Shown piece after piece: positions 50,589-58,604 of a DNA stretch of 64,000 nucleotides. The notes beneath the pieces are model-generated. The model had not been told where the DNA came from and did not search any database. It saw only the letters and a program-made list of their open reading frames with translations. Position 1 is the stretch's first letter. Each line of letters starts with the position of its first letter. The translations under genes were made by a program, and so were the position numbers. Origin of the DNA: Micrococcus sp023147585 (lineage in GTDB: Bacteria; Actinomycetota; Actinomycetes; Actinomycetales; Micrococcaceae); assembly GCF_044872765.1 (NCBI RefSeq), contig NZ_CP085253.1, positions 2,356,001 through 2,420,000 of the forward strand, given 5' to 3'.

Positions 50589-51281
50589 TCAGCGCCTGGT
50601 GTTGGAGGAAACCCACAATTCCGTGAAGGGGACGCCGAGGTGTTCGCACGCACCGCGCAGCCACGAGACCGAGAGGCCGATGACGGCGTTGGGGTCGCCG
50701 TCGACGCCCGCGATCAGCGCGGCCCCCGCCCCGTCGATGGTGAACGCGCCCGCGCAGAAGAGCGGCTCGCCCGTGGCCACGTAGGCGGCGAGGGTGGCCT
50801 CGTCCGCCGCGGCGAAGCGGACGCCGGCGGAGACGACCCCCGCGACGGCGGGAGAGCCGGACGCGGAGGCTGAGGGCATCACCAGCCCGAGCCAGTGACC
50901 GGAGTGCAGCGTCCCGGCTCGGCCGGCCTGGGCGCGCCAGCGCTCGAGAGCGACGTCGGGTTCGTAGGGCTTGCCGTAGGCGCGGCCCTCGAACTCGAAC
51001 ACGGAGTCGCAGCCGAGCACGAGGGTGGGCACCGCGACGCCGTCGGCCGCCACGCGGGCGGCCACGTCCCGGCCCTTCGCCTCGGCGAGCAGCCCCGCGA
51101 GCTCGGCGGGAGAGGCGTCGGGGTGCTCGGCGCCCACGGCGTCCTCGTCCACGTCCGAGACCACGACGCGGAACCCCACCCGGGCGCGCGTGAGGATCTC
51201 CGCGCGCCCGGGCGAGGCCGAGCCGAGCACCAGCTCGACCCGGCCTCCCGCGTCACCTCGTTCGGGGGAGGGCAGGCTCAC
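50589..51281 (-). CDS. maf: Maf-like nucleotide pyrophosphatase
   Basis: House-cleaning enzyme that hydrolyses non-canonical or excess nucleoside triphosphates. The 230-residue protein has LVLGSASPGRAEIL (the Maf Ser-Ser-Arg-like loop), a VVSDVDEDAV segment, LVLGCDSVFEFEG and AYGKPY, and the C-terminal EPLFCAGAFTIDGAGAALI. The GTG start (51281) overlaps the stop of the DUF885 gene (GTGA), making a coupled pair. An ORF extension to 51953 is shadow. maf between the carboxylase subunit genes is common in actinobacteria. Confidence 0.92.
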   Translation of the reverse strand: MSLPSPERGDAGGRVELVLGSASPGRAEILTRARVGFRVVVSDVDEDAVGAEHPDASPAELAGLLAEAKGRDVAARVAADGVAVPTLVLGCDSVFEFEGRAYGKPYEPDVALERWRAQAGRAGTLHSGHWLGLVMPSASASGSPAVAGVVSAGVRFAAADEATLAAYVATGEPLFCAGAFTIDGAGAALIAGVDGDPNAVIGLSVSWLRGACEHLGVPFTELWVSSNTRR

Positions 51282-52963
51282 GCCAGCGCGTCCCGGAGGG
51301 TGTCCAGGCCCATCGAGCCGAGCTTCAGCGCCCGCGTGTGGAACGCGCGGAGGTCGAAGTCGGCGCCCTCGCGCTCCTCGTGCTCGGCGCGGATCTGCTC
51401 CCAGATGCGCTGACCCACCTTGTAGGCGGGCGCCTGGCCCGGCCAGCCGAGGTAGCGCGTGAACTCGAAGCGGCGCTGGCCCTCGGAGATGTTCAGGTGC
51501 TTGGCCAGGAACGCGTAGCCGCGCTCCGGGTCCCACGCGCCGCCGCCCTCGGACTCGGGCATCTCGAAGCCGCAGTGGTAGCCGATGTCGAACACCACGC
51601 GGGCGGCGCGCATGCGCTGCATGTCCAGCATGCCGAGGTGGTCGCCCGGATCGTCGAGGAAGCCGAGCTCCTCCATGAGCCTCTCCGCGTAGAGCGCCCA
51701 GCCCTCGCCGTGGCCGGAGGTCCAGCAGAAGCTGCGGCGCCACAGGTTGAGGTTCGCGCGGTTCATCATGGCGGTGGCGACCTGCAGGTGATGGCCGGGC
51801 ACGCCCTCGTGGTAGACCGTGGTGGTCTCGGCCCACGTGGTGAACTCGTCCTCGCCGGCGGGCACGGACCACCACATGCGGCCCGGGCGGGAGAAGTCGT
51901 CCGAGGGGCCGGTGTAGTAGATGCCGCCCTCCTGCGTGGGGGCGATCATGCACTCGAGGCGGTCCATGGGAGCCGGGATCTCGAAGTGCTCCTTCATGGC
52001 CGCGACGGCCTCGTCGGAGAGGCGCTGCATCCAGGCCCGGAGCGCGTCGGTGCCCTTGAGGGCGCGCTCGGGATCGGCGTCGAGGACGGCGCGGGCCTCC
52101 TCAATCGTGGCGCCGGGCTTGATCCTCTCGGCGTCCGCCTCCTGCGCGGCGATGAGGCGCGCGAGCTCCTCCTGGCCCCAGCGGTAGGTCTCCTCGAGAT
52201 CGATCTCCGCGCCGAGGAACACGCGCGAGGCGAGGCGGTAGTGCTCGATTCCGACGGCGTCGGCCTCCGGCGCGTGCGGGCGCAGCTCGGACTCGAGGGC
52301 GTCCGCGAAGTCGCGGTAGGCCTGCGCACCGGCCTCGGCGCCGGAGCGGATCCGCTCGGCGAGCGCGGCGTCGACGACGTCGGCCTCCTGCGCGCGGGCG
52401 GTCAGGCCCGGGAAGAACCCGTCCCCGGTGCCGTGTGCGCGGGCCTGCTCGATGACGATGTCGATCTGGCGCTGCGCGGCCACGTGGCCCGATTCCTTCG
52501 AGGCGATCAGCGACGCCGTGTACCCCGCGAGCGCGGCCGGCAGGTTCTCGAGGCGGCCGGCGATGTGCTCCCAGTGCTCGGCGGTGTCCGTGGGCATGAG
52601 GTCGAACACGGCCCGGATGCCCTGCGCGGGGGACGCGATGTTGTTCAGCTCGGTGCGGCCGGTCGCGTGGATCTCCCGCTCGAGGCCGATGCGCTCCTGC
52701 ATGGCGGCCTTGGTGACGCGGTCGGTCTCGTCGGCCGGCTCGAGCGCTTCGAGGTCCGCGAGGAGGCGGGCGTTGAGCTCGTCGTCGGCGCGGGCACCGG
52801 CGGGGGAGAAGTCCGAGTACTCGGACTCGTGGCCCGCGAAGCCGAGCTCCGTGGCGGTGTCCGGGTGCAGGGCGAGGTAGTCGGTGACGTACTGCTCGGC
52901 CAGGGCGTCGATCGCGGAGGGCGTGCGGGCGGCGCCCTCGCTCAGGGAGGTGTTCTGGGTCAT
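51278..52963 (-). CDS. DUF885 metallopeptidase-like protein
   Basis: A 561-residue DUF885 protein, a largely helical family related to zinc carboxypeptidases. The putative zinc site is TVYHEGVPGHHLQ, with a downstream GEGWALYAERLMEELG block, both conserved in DUF885. No signal peptide is seen, so it should be cytoplasmic. The start ATG 52963 has only a weak ribosome site; an extension to 53011 is possible. Translationally coupled to maf. Substrate unknown; a peptidase role is inferred from the motif. Confidence 0.88.
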   Translation of the reverse strand: MTQNTSLSEGAARTPSAIDALAEQYVTDYLALHPDTATELGFAGHESEYSDFSPAGARADDELNARLLADLEALEPADETDRVTKAAMQERIGLEREIHATGRTELNNIASPAQGIRAVFDLMPTDTAEHWEHIAGRLENLPAALAGYTASLIASKESGHVAAQRQIDIVIEQARAHGTGDGFFPGLTARAQEADVVDAALAERIRSGAEAGAQAYRDFADALESELRPHAPEADAVGIEHYRLASRVFLGAEIDLEETYRWGQEELARLIAAQEADAERIKPGATIEEARAVLDADPERALKGTDALRAWMQRLSDEAVAAMKEHFEIPAPMDRLECMIAPTQEGGIYYTGPSDDFSRPGRMWWSVPAGEDEFTTWAETTTVYHEGVPGHHLQVATAMMNRANLNLWRRSFCWTSGHGEGWALYAERLMEELGFLDDPGDHLGMLDMQRMRAARVVFDIGYHCGFEMPESEGGGAWDPERGYAFLAKHLNISEGQRRFEFTRYLGWPGQAPAYKVGQRIWEQIRAEHEEREGADFDLRAFHTRALKLGSMGLDTLRDALA

Positions 52964-53041
52964 ACCCGGAACTCTAGGCCGTGCGTTTTCGTGCGCGAAA
53001 CGGGAGCTCACGTCCCCGTCCCGTTCACGACGCCGGTCGGG

Positions 53042-53323
53042 TCAGGAGGGGCCCGCCGAGCGGCGCCACTGGTCCTTGCCGGGACGGGCCCACAGCCCGA
53101 GGTCGTCGCGGCGGCGCAGCGTGCGGTCCAGCCGCGGCGGTCGCGGCCGAGCCTGCACGGCCTGCGCCTCCTCCGCCCGCAGGTGCGCGAGCACCGCGGT
53201 CAGGGCCGCCATCTCCTCCGGGTCCAGCTCGGCGCCGGAGAGGCGCACGGCGTCGGCGGCGTCGCCGGCCTGCTCTCCACCGGCCTGGCCCGTGCCCCGG
53301 ACCTCCTCGTCGCGCGCGCTCAC
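53042..53323 (-). CDS. accE: Acyl-CoA carboxylase epsilon subunit
   Basis: A 93-residue protein of the small actinobacterial epsilon family that stabilises the alpha-beta carboxylase. LSGAELDPEEMAALTAVLAHLRAEE and the C-terminal SLW-like GLWARPGKDQWRRSAGPS are typical. The start is GTG 53323, overlapping the AccD stop (GTGA). It was found by frame continuity after the beta-subunit gene; the long ORF containing it is otherwise shadow. Confidence 0.85.
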   Translation of the reverse strand: MSARDEEVRGTGQAGGEQAGDAADAVRLSGAELDPEEMAALTAVLAHLRAEEAQAVQARPRPPRLDRTLRRRDDLGLWARPGKDQWRRSAGPS

Positions 53324-54903
53324 AGCGGCATGTTCCCGTGCTTCTTGGCGGGCCGCGACTCGCGCTTGTGGTGCGTGGCGCGCAGGGCACGCACCAGCTG
53401 GGCACGCGTCTGGTGCGGGGCGACGACGGCGTCCACGTAGCCCAGCTCCGCGGCCTGGTACGGGTTCAGCAGCTCGGCCTCGTAGTCGGCCACGATCTGC
53501 GCGCGCCGCGCCTCCACGTCCCCGCCGGCCTTCTCGACCTCGGCGAGCTCGCGGCGATACAGGATGTTGACGGCGCCCTGCGGCCCCATCACGCCGATCT
53601 GCGCGCTGGGCCAGGCCAGGTTGAGGTCCGCGCCGAGCTTCTTGGAGCCCATGACGATGTACGCGCCGCCGAACGCCTTGCGCGTGATCACCGTCAGCTT
53701 GGGCACGGTGGCCTCGGCGTACGCGTAGATCAGCTTCGCGCCGCGGCGGATGATGCCCTGGAACTCCTGGTCGGTGCCGGGCAGGAACCCGGGCACGTCC
53801 ACGAGGGTGACCACGGGCAGGTTGAACGCGTCGCAGAACCGCACGAACCGCGCCGCCTTCTCCGAGGCCGCGATGTCCAGCGTGCCGGCGAACTGCATCG
53901 GCTGGTTGGCCACCACGCCCACGCTCATCCCGTCGAGCCTCGCCAGCGCCGTGATCACGTTGGGCGCGTAGAGCTCCTGCAGCTGCAGCACGTGGCCGTC
54001 GTCCACGATCGCCCCGATCACCTGGAGCATGTCGTACGGCTGGTTGGCCGAGTCGGGGATCAGCGTGTCCAGGCCGTGGTCCTCGTCCGTCGGCTCGAGG
54101 TCCACGGGCTGGTCCAGCGGCGCCTCGGCCAGGTTGTTGGAGGGCAGGAACTCGAGCAGCTCCTGCACGTACGCGATCGCGTCCTCCTCCGACGTCGCCA
54201 TGTAGTGCGCCGTGCCGGAGACCGCGTTGTGCGAGCGCGCGCCGCCGAGCGTCTCCATGTCCACGTCCTCGCCCGTGACGGTCTTGATCACGTCCGGGCC
54301 GGTGATGAACATGTGGGAGGTCTGGTCCACCATCACCACGACGTCGGTCAGCGCCGGCGAGTACGCCGCGCCGCCCGCGGACGGCCCCATGATCAGGGAG
54401 ATCTGCGGGACCATGCCGGAGGCCAGCACGTTGTTCCGGAAGATGTCCGCGAACTGGGCGAGCGAGGCGACGCCCTCCTGGATGCGCGCGCCGCCGCCGT
54501 CGAGGATGCCGATCACGGGGCAGCCGTTGCGCGCCGCGAACTCCTGGACCTTCACGATCTTCTGGCCGTTGCGCTCGGAGAGCGAGCCGCCGAACACCGT
54601 GAAGTCCTGCGCGTACACGGCCACCTGGCGGCCGTCCACGGTGCCGAAGCCGCTCACGACGCCGTCGCCGGCCGGGTGCTTGGCGTCCATGCCGAACGCG
54701 GTGGTGCGGTGCACGGCCAGCGCGTCGAGCTCCACGAACGAGCCCTCGTCCAGGAGCATCTCGATCCGCTCGCGGGCGGTGTGCTTGCCCCGGCCGTGCT
54801 GACGCTCGACGGCGGCCGCGCCGCCGGGCGCGTCCGTCGCCTCGAGGCGGCGATGCAGGTCCGCGAGACGGCCGGCGGTGGTGGTCAGATCGGGATCGGA
54901 CAC
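53320..54903 (-). CDS. accD: Acyl-CoA carboxylase beta subunit (carboxyltransferase)
   Basis: A 527-residue carboxyltransferase of the PccB/AccD5 type. It has HGRGKHTARERIEMLLDEGSF, the N-domain oxyanion region GGGARIQEGV, SLIMGPSAGGAAYSPALTD, and the C-domain FVDVPGFLPG-like VDVPGFLPGTDQEF followed by TRKAFGGAYIVMGSK. It transfers CO2 from AccA3 biotin to acetyl- or propionyl-CoA. The start GTG 54903 has AGGAG 6 nt upstream. It lies next to birA across a divergent gap. Confidence 0.95.
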   Translation of the reverse strand: MSDPDLTTTAGRLADLHRRLEATDAPGGAAAVERQHGRGKHTARERIEMLLDEGSFVELDALAVHRTTAFGMDAKHPAGDGVVSGFGTVDGRQVAVYAQDFTVFGGSLSERNGQKIVKVQEFAARNGCPVIGILDGGGARIQEGVASLAQFADIFRNNVLASGMVPQISLIMGPSAGGAAYSPALTDVVVMVDQTSHMFITGPDVIKTVTGEDVDMETLGGARSHNAVSGTAHYMATSEEDAIAYVQELLEFLPSNNLAEAPLDQPVDLEPTDEDHGLDTLIPDSANQPYDMLQVIGAIVDDGHVLQLQELYAPNVITALARLDGMSVGVVANQPMQFAGTLDIAASEKAARFVRFCDAFNLPVVTLVDVPGFLPGTDQEFQGIIRRGAKLIYAYAEATVPKLTVITRKAFGGAYIVMGSKKLGADLNLAWPSAQIGVMGPQGAVNILYRRELAEVEKAGGDVEARRAQIVADYEAELLNPYQAAELGYVDAVVAPHQTRAQLVRALRATHHKRESRPAKKHGNMPL

Positions 54904-55069
54904 GCGAGCTCCTGGGCTGATGGGCGGCCCGGGCGGGGCCCTGTCGAGCGGCCAGTCTACGGGGGAGGGCCCGGGGCCCCGACAGGAGGATTCCTCCAAG
55001 GCCCGCCGGATCGGCTCGTGCGCCCCGCCCGCACGGCGGCGGCCCGGTGGGCGTGTATATGTAGGGATC

Positions 55070-55936
55070 ATGCAGGAACACGTCCCCGCAGCTCCCTCCC
55101 CAGCCGCCTCCGCCGCCCCCGCCCCGCCGCTGACGTGGCTCGAGTCCGTCGGCTCCACGCAGGACGACCTCCTGGCCCGCCTCGACCGGGAGGGCCACCG
55201 GCACGGCGCCGCCGTCGCCACCGCGGACCAGACCGCCGGCCGCGGCCGCCACACCCGCGTGTGGAGCACCCCGCCCGGCACCGCGCTCGCCCTCTCGGTC
55301 CATCTGCGGCCCGAGCCCGCCGGCGTCCCGCTCGCGCCCGTGCACCTCAGCTGGCTCTCGCTCGTGGCCGCCGCGACGATCGCCGAGCGCCTCGGAACGC
55401 GCGGCGTGGCCGCCCACGTGAAGTGGCCCAACGACGTGCTCGCCCCGGACGGGCGCAAGCTGTGCGGCGTGCTCGGCTCGGTGTCCCGCGCCGCGGACGG
55501 CAAGGGCCCCGGCGTCGTCGTGGGGATGGGCGTGAACCTGGACCACCGCGGCGCCGCCCCCGTGCCCACCGCCACCGACCTCGCGGAGTGGGCCGACGCC
55601 GGCCAGGTGCCCGAGCCGCGCGTGCTCGCCGAGGAGCTGCGCGACGCCGTGGTGGCCTCCGTGGACCGCTTCGCCGCCGCCGTGGCCGGCGAGGCCGAGC
55701 CCGTGGACGGGGACCACCCGGCCGTCGCCCCCGTGCTGCGCCGGCTCAGCACGGTGGGCCGCGAGATCCGGGCCGAGCTGCCCGGCGGGGACACCCTCGA
55801 GGGGACGGCCGTGGGCCTCGGACGCGGGGGGACGCTCCTGGTCAGGCCGCTCGCAGGGTCGCGTGAGACACTGCCCGCAGAGATCAGCGCGGGCGACGTC
55901 GTCCATCTGCGCGGCGACGTGCTGCGCGGACGCTGA
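55070..55936 (+). CDS. birA: Biotin-[acetyl-CoA-carboxylase] ligase
   Basis: Attaches biotin to AccA3. The 288-residue protein has the catalytic STQDDLLA, the biotinyl-AMP loop ATADQTAGRGRHTRVW and the KWPNDVL block, followed by VVGMGVNLDH and a short C-terminal domain (LVRPLAG). There is no N-terminal DNA-binding domain, so it is the monofunctional group I type. The start ATG 55070 has no good ribosome site; a TATATG box ends 8 nt before it, suggesting leaderless transcription. Confidence 0.94.
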   Translation: MQEHVPAAPSPAASAAPAPPLTWLESVGSTQDDLLARLDREGHRHGAAVATADQTAGRGRHTRVWSTPPGTALALSVHLRPEPAGVPLAPVHLSWLSLVAAATIAERLGTRGVAAHVKWPNDVLAPDGRKLCGVLGSVSRAADGKGPGVVVGMGVNLDHRGAAPVPTATDLAEWADAGQVPEPRVLAEELRDAVVASVDRFAAAVAGEAEPVDGDHPAVAPVLRRLSTVGREIRAELPGGDTLEGTAVGLGRGGTLLVRPLAGSRETLPAEISAGDVVHLRGDVLRGR

Positions 55937-55979
55937 GCCCGTGCCCCGGCGCGGGCACTGAAGCCGCAGGGAGTGGAGA

Positions 55980-56510
55980 GTGCGCCTGGAGCCCGGTGAA
56001 CGCGTGGTGGTGCGCACCCGCGCGCATCCGCGCGTCCTGCTGCGCGCCGCCGCCCTGCTCGTGGGCACCGCCCTGCTCCTGGGCCTCGTGATGGGCGTCC
56101 TCGACCGCCCGGGCCTGCCGGGCCTCGTGGTCCGCTCCCGCTCGTGGCTGCACCTGCTCGCCTGGTCCCTGGCCGCGCTCGCCGTGCTGCTCGGCACGGT
56201 GCGGCCCTTCCTGCGCTGGCTCACCCGGCGCACGGTGATCACCACGCGCCGCCTCGTCCAGCGACCCGGCCTCGGCCGGGGCCCCGAGGCCGTCATGCCC
56301 CTCATGTCCATCGCGGACGTGGTGCGCCGCGGCCGAGGCTCGGGCGCGGGGGATCTGCACGTCCGGTTCCAGGACGCCGGCCGCCAGGTCTACTGGCGGC
56401 TCACGGACGTCCCGGAGGCCGGCCGCTTCGAGGAGGCGCTGGCCGAGGCCACGCGTCGGGCCCGCGCGCAGTCGTGGCCCGCCCCGCACCCGTCAGGAGG
56501 CATCCGTTGA
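55980..56510 (+). CDS. Bacterial PH-domain membrane protein (bPH2/YdbS-like)
   Basis: A 176-residue protein. Two membrane helices (about 19-41 and 58-78) follow LEPGERVVVRTRAHPRVL, then a C-terminal bPH2-type domain (RTVITTRRLVQRPGLG, SIADVVRRGRGSGAGDLHV). Function is unknown in most bacteria. The start is GTG 55980 with AGGGAG upstream. The stop overlaps the TTG start of the adenylyl cyclase gene. Confidence 0.83.
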   Translation: MRLEPGERVVVRTRAHPRVLLRAAALLVGTALLLGLVMGVLDRPGLPGLVVRSRSWLHLLAWSLAALAVLLGTVRPFLRWLTRRTVITTRRLVQRPGLGRGPEAVMPLMSIADVVRRGRGSGAGDLHVRFQDAGRQVYWRLTDVPEAGRFEEALAEATRRARAQSWPAPHPSGGIR

Positions 56511-57733
56511 CCCGCTCCCACCTGCCGGACACGGCACCGCTGCCCGTCATCCCGCCCGCCCGCGCCCCCGAGGCGAGGCCGGACGCACCCGTGACGCCGG
56601 ACGCACCCGTGACGCCGGAGAACCCTGCGACCTCGGGCGCGCCCGGGCCGTCGTCGACCGCCGCCGCCGACCCCCGGGACCCGGTGCCCACCGCCGGCTG
56701 GACCGGCGCCATGCGCACCCTGGACGCGGGGCTCGTGGTGGGCCCGCGCAGCTACACCCAGCGGGAGATGGCCGACCGCCTGGGGGTCCCCCTCGCCACC
56801 GCTCGGCGCATCTGGCGGGCCCTGGGATACCCCAGCGGGAAGGACGGGGACAAGGCGTTCACCGACGAGGACGCGCGCGCGTTCGGCGCCGTGCTGCACC
56901 TCATGCGCTCCGGCGCGCTGAACGAGGACACCGCCATCTCGCTCGCCCGCTCGATCGGCCAGCTGATGGACCGCATGGTGGTGTGGCAGATCGAGGCCCT
57001 CGTGGAGGACAAGATCGCCTCCGGGGGGATGTCCGACCCTTCGGCGCGCCGCGCGGCCGTGGACCTGCTGCCGGAGATCGTCTCCCCGCTCGAGGAGGCC
57101 ATGGAGGTCGTCTACCGGCGGCAGCTCAACCGCGCCGTGCAGCGCCTCACCGTCCGCGTGGAGGCCGGCCTGGCCGCGAGCGAGCAGGGCCGCGACGGCT
57201 CGGAGCACGACGCCCCGCTTCCGCTCGCGCGCGCCGTGGGCTTCGCCGACATGGTCTCCTACACCACGCTCTCCCGCACGATGGACGAGCGGACGCTGGC
57301 CCGCATGGTGCAGCGCTTCGAGTCCCGGTGCGCGGAGATCATCTCCTCGGGCGGCGGCTGGCTCGTGAAGACGATCGGCGACGAGGTGCTCTTCAACGCC
57401 GAGTCGCCGGAGGCCGGTGCCACGATCGCGCTGAGCCTCTCCGAGGCGCTGGCCGACGACCCCGTGCTGCCCTCGGCGCGCGTCTCCCTCGCGTGGGGCC
57501 GCGTGCTCTCCCGCCTCGGGGACATCTACGGACCCACGGTGAACCTCGCCGCGCGCCTGACGTCGCTCGCGGATCCGGGTACGGTGCTCGTGGACGCCCT
57601 GACCGCCGCCGCCCTCTCGCAGGACGAACGGTTCGTCCTCGTCCCTCAGCCGCCGAGGATCGTTCGCGGGTTCGGAGAGGTCCGCCCCTCCCTGCTCATG
57701 AGCGGTGCCACGCAGACCCTGCTCGTCGACTGA
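56507..57733 (+). CDS. Class III adenylyl cyclase with an Rv1264-type regulatory domain
   Basis: Makes cAMP from ATP. The 408-residue protein has a disordered Pro/Ala-rich N-terminus (about 1-65), then a helical regulatory domain (about 75-225: SYTQREMADRLGVPLATARRIW, ALNEDTAISLARSIGQLMDRMV) like that of pH-sensing mycobacterial Rv1264. The catalytic domain (about 240-400) has GFADMVSYT with the metal Asp, VKTIGDEVLF with the purine-contacting Lys, and GDIYGPTVNLAARL with the Asn/Arg transition-state pair. Start TTG 56507 is supported by AGGAGG at 56495-56500 (6-nt spacing) and by the TTGA overlap. Confidence 0.9.
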   Translation: MTRSHLPDTAPLPVIPPARAPEARPDAPVTPDAPVTPENPATSGAPGPSSTAAADPRDPVPTAGWTGAMRTLDAGLVVGPRSYTQREMADRLGVPLATARRIWRALGYPSGKDGDKAFTDEDARAFGAVLHLMRSGALNEDTAISLARSIGQLMDRMVVWQIEALVEDKIASGGMSDPSARRAAVDLLPEIVSPLEEAMEVVYRRQLNRAVQRLTVRVEAGLAASEQGRDGSEHDAPLPLARAVGFADMVSYTTLSRTMDERTLARMVQRFESRCAEIISSGGGWLVKTIGDEVLFNAESPEAGATIALSLSEALADDPVLPSARVSLAWGRVLSRLGDIYGPTVNLAARLTSLADPGTVLVDALTAAALSQDERFVLVPQPPRIVRGFGEVRPSLLMSGATQTLLVD

Positions 57734-57787
57734 TCCCCGGCCGGCCCCGCGTCGGCCGTCCCCGCCACCGACGGAACCCGAGGACCT

Positions 57788-58573
57788 ATGAGCCGCCCTG
57801 TGCAGGAGCCGCACCCGTCCGATCCCGCCCGCCCCGAGGCCGCCGCCCGCCCCGAGGTCGCCGCCCGCACCCACGTGGGAGCGGTCCGCGAGCTCAACGA
57901 GGACACGTGGGTCACCGTGGGGGAGCCGCTCGTGCTCGCCGCGGTGGCGGACGGGATGGGAGGTCACGAGGCCGGCGAGGTGGCCTCGGCCGCCGCCGTC
58001 GAGCTGCTGGAGCGGCGCGCCCCCGAGGTCCTCGCCCCCGGGAGCCCGCACACCCTGGAGGAGCTCGCCGCCCTCGTGCACGAGGCCGACGCGGCCGTGA
58101 TCGAGGCCGGCCACGCCCGCTCCGGCACCACGCTGACCCTGCTGGCCTGCCTGGACGCCGAGCGCAGCCGCTGGGCGATCGCCAACGTGGGGGACTCCCG
58201 CGTCTACCGGCGGCCCGCCGACGCGCCGGTGCTCCAGCAGGTCACGGTGGACCACTCCGCCGTGCAGCTGCTCGTGGACGCCGGCCGGCTCACCGCGGAC
58301 GAGGCGCGTGTGCACCCCCGGCGCAACGTGATCACCCGCGCCATGGGCTCGCTCGAACCGCTCACCGTGGACGTGGCGGAGGTGGACGCCGCCTCCGGCG
58401 ATACGTTCGTGCTGTGCAGCGACGGCCTCACGGGCGAGCTGACGGACGAGGAGATCCGGGCGCTGCTGGACGACGCCGCGGACCTCGAGGAGGCCGCCGA
58501 GCAGCTCGTCCACGCCGCCCTGTGGCGCGGTGGACGGGACAACATCACCGTGGTGCTGGTCCGGATCCCTTGA
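57788..58573 (+). CDS. PP2C-type protein serine/threonine phosphatase
   Basis: A 261-residue PppM-family phosphatase. Metal-binding Asp residues occur in VRELNEDTW, VADGMGGHEAG and CSDGLTGEL, with GRDNITVVLV at the end. The first ~30 residues are Pro/Ala-rich. No membrane segment is seen, so it is cytoplasmic. GAGGA just upstream supports the ATG. It follows the adenylyl cyclase by 54 bp; partner Ser/Thr kinases are not in the window. Its stop lies inside the likely -35 box of ligA. Confidence 0.93.
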   Translation: MSRPVQEPHPSDPARPEAAARPEVAARTHVGAVRELNEDTWVTVGEPLVLAAVADGMGGHEAGEVASAAAVELLERRAPEVLAPGSPHTLEELAALVHEADAAVIEAGHARSGTTLTLLACLDAERSRWAIANVGDSRVYRRPADAPVLQQVTVDHSAVQLLVDAGRLTADEARVHPRRNVITRAMGSLEPLTVDVAEVDAASGDTFVLCSDGLTGELTDEEIRALLDDAADLEEAAEQLVHAALWRGGRDNITVVLVRIP

Positions 58574-58597
58574 GGTGTCCGGGACGGGAACTAGGGT
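58570..58597 (+). promoter_or_regulatory. Candidate ligA promoter, leaderless
   Basis: TTGAGG (58570-58575), a 16-bp spacer, TAGGGT (58592-58597), then exactly 7 nt to the ligA GTG. No Shine-Dalgarno is present. Confidence 0.6.
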
Positions 58598-58604
58598 GGT
58601 CCCC

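Noticed and set aside
46811..50626. Plus-strand ORF of 1271 codons
   Set aside because: His/Arg/Gly-rich composition and perfect overlap with two real minus-strand genes mark it as the antisense shadow of the transporter and accA3.
53042..56311. Minus-strand ORF of 1089 codons
   Set aside because: High-GC shadow of accD, birA and the PH-domain gene; only its last 93 codons (AccE) show family features.
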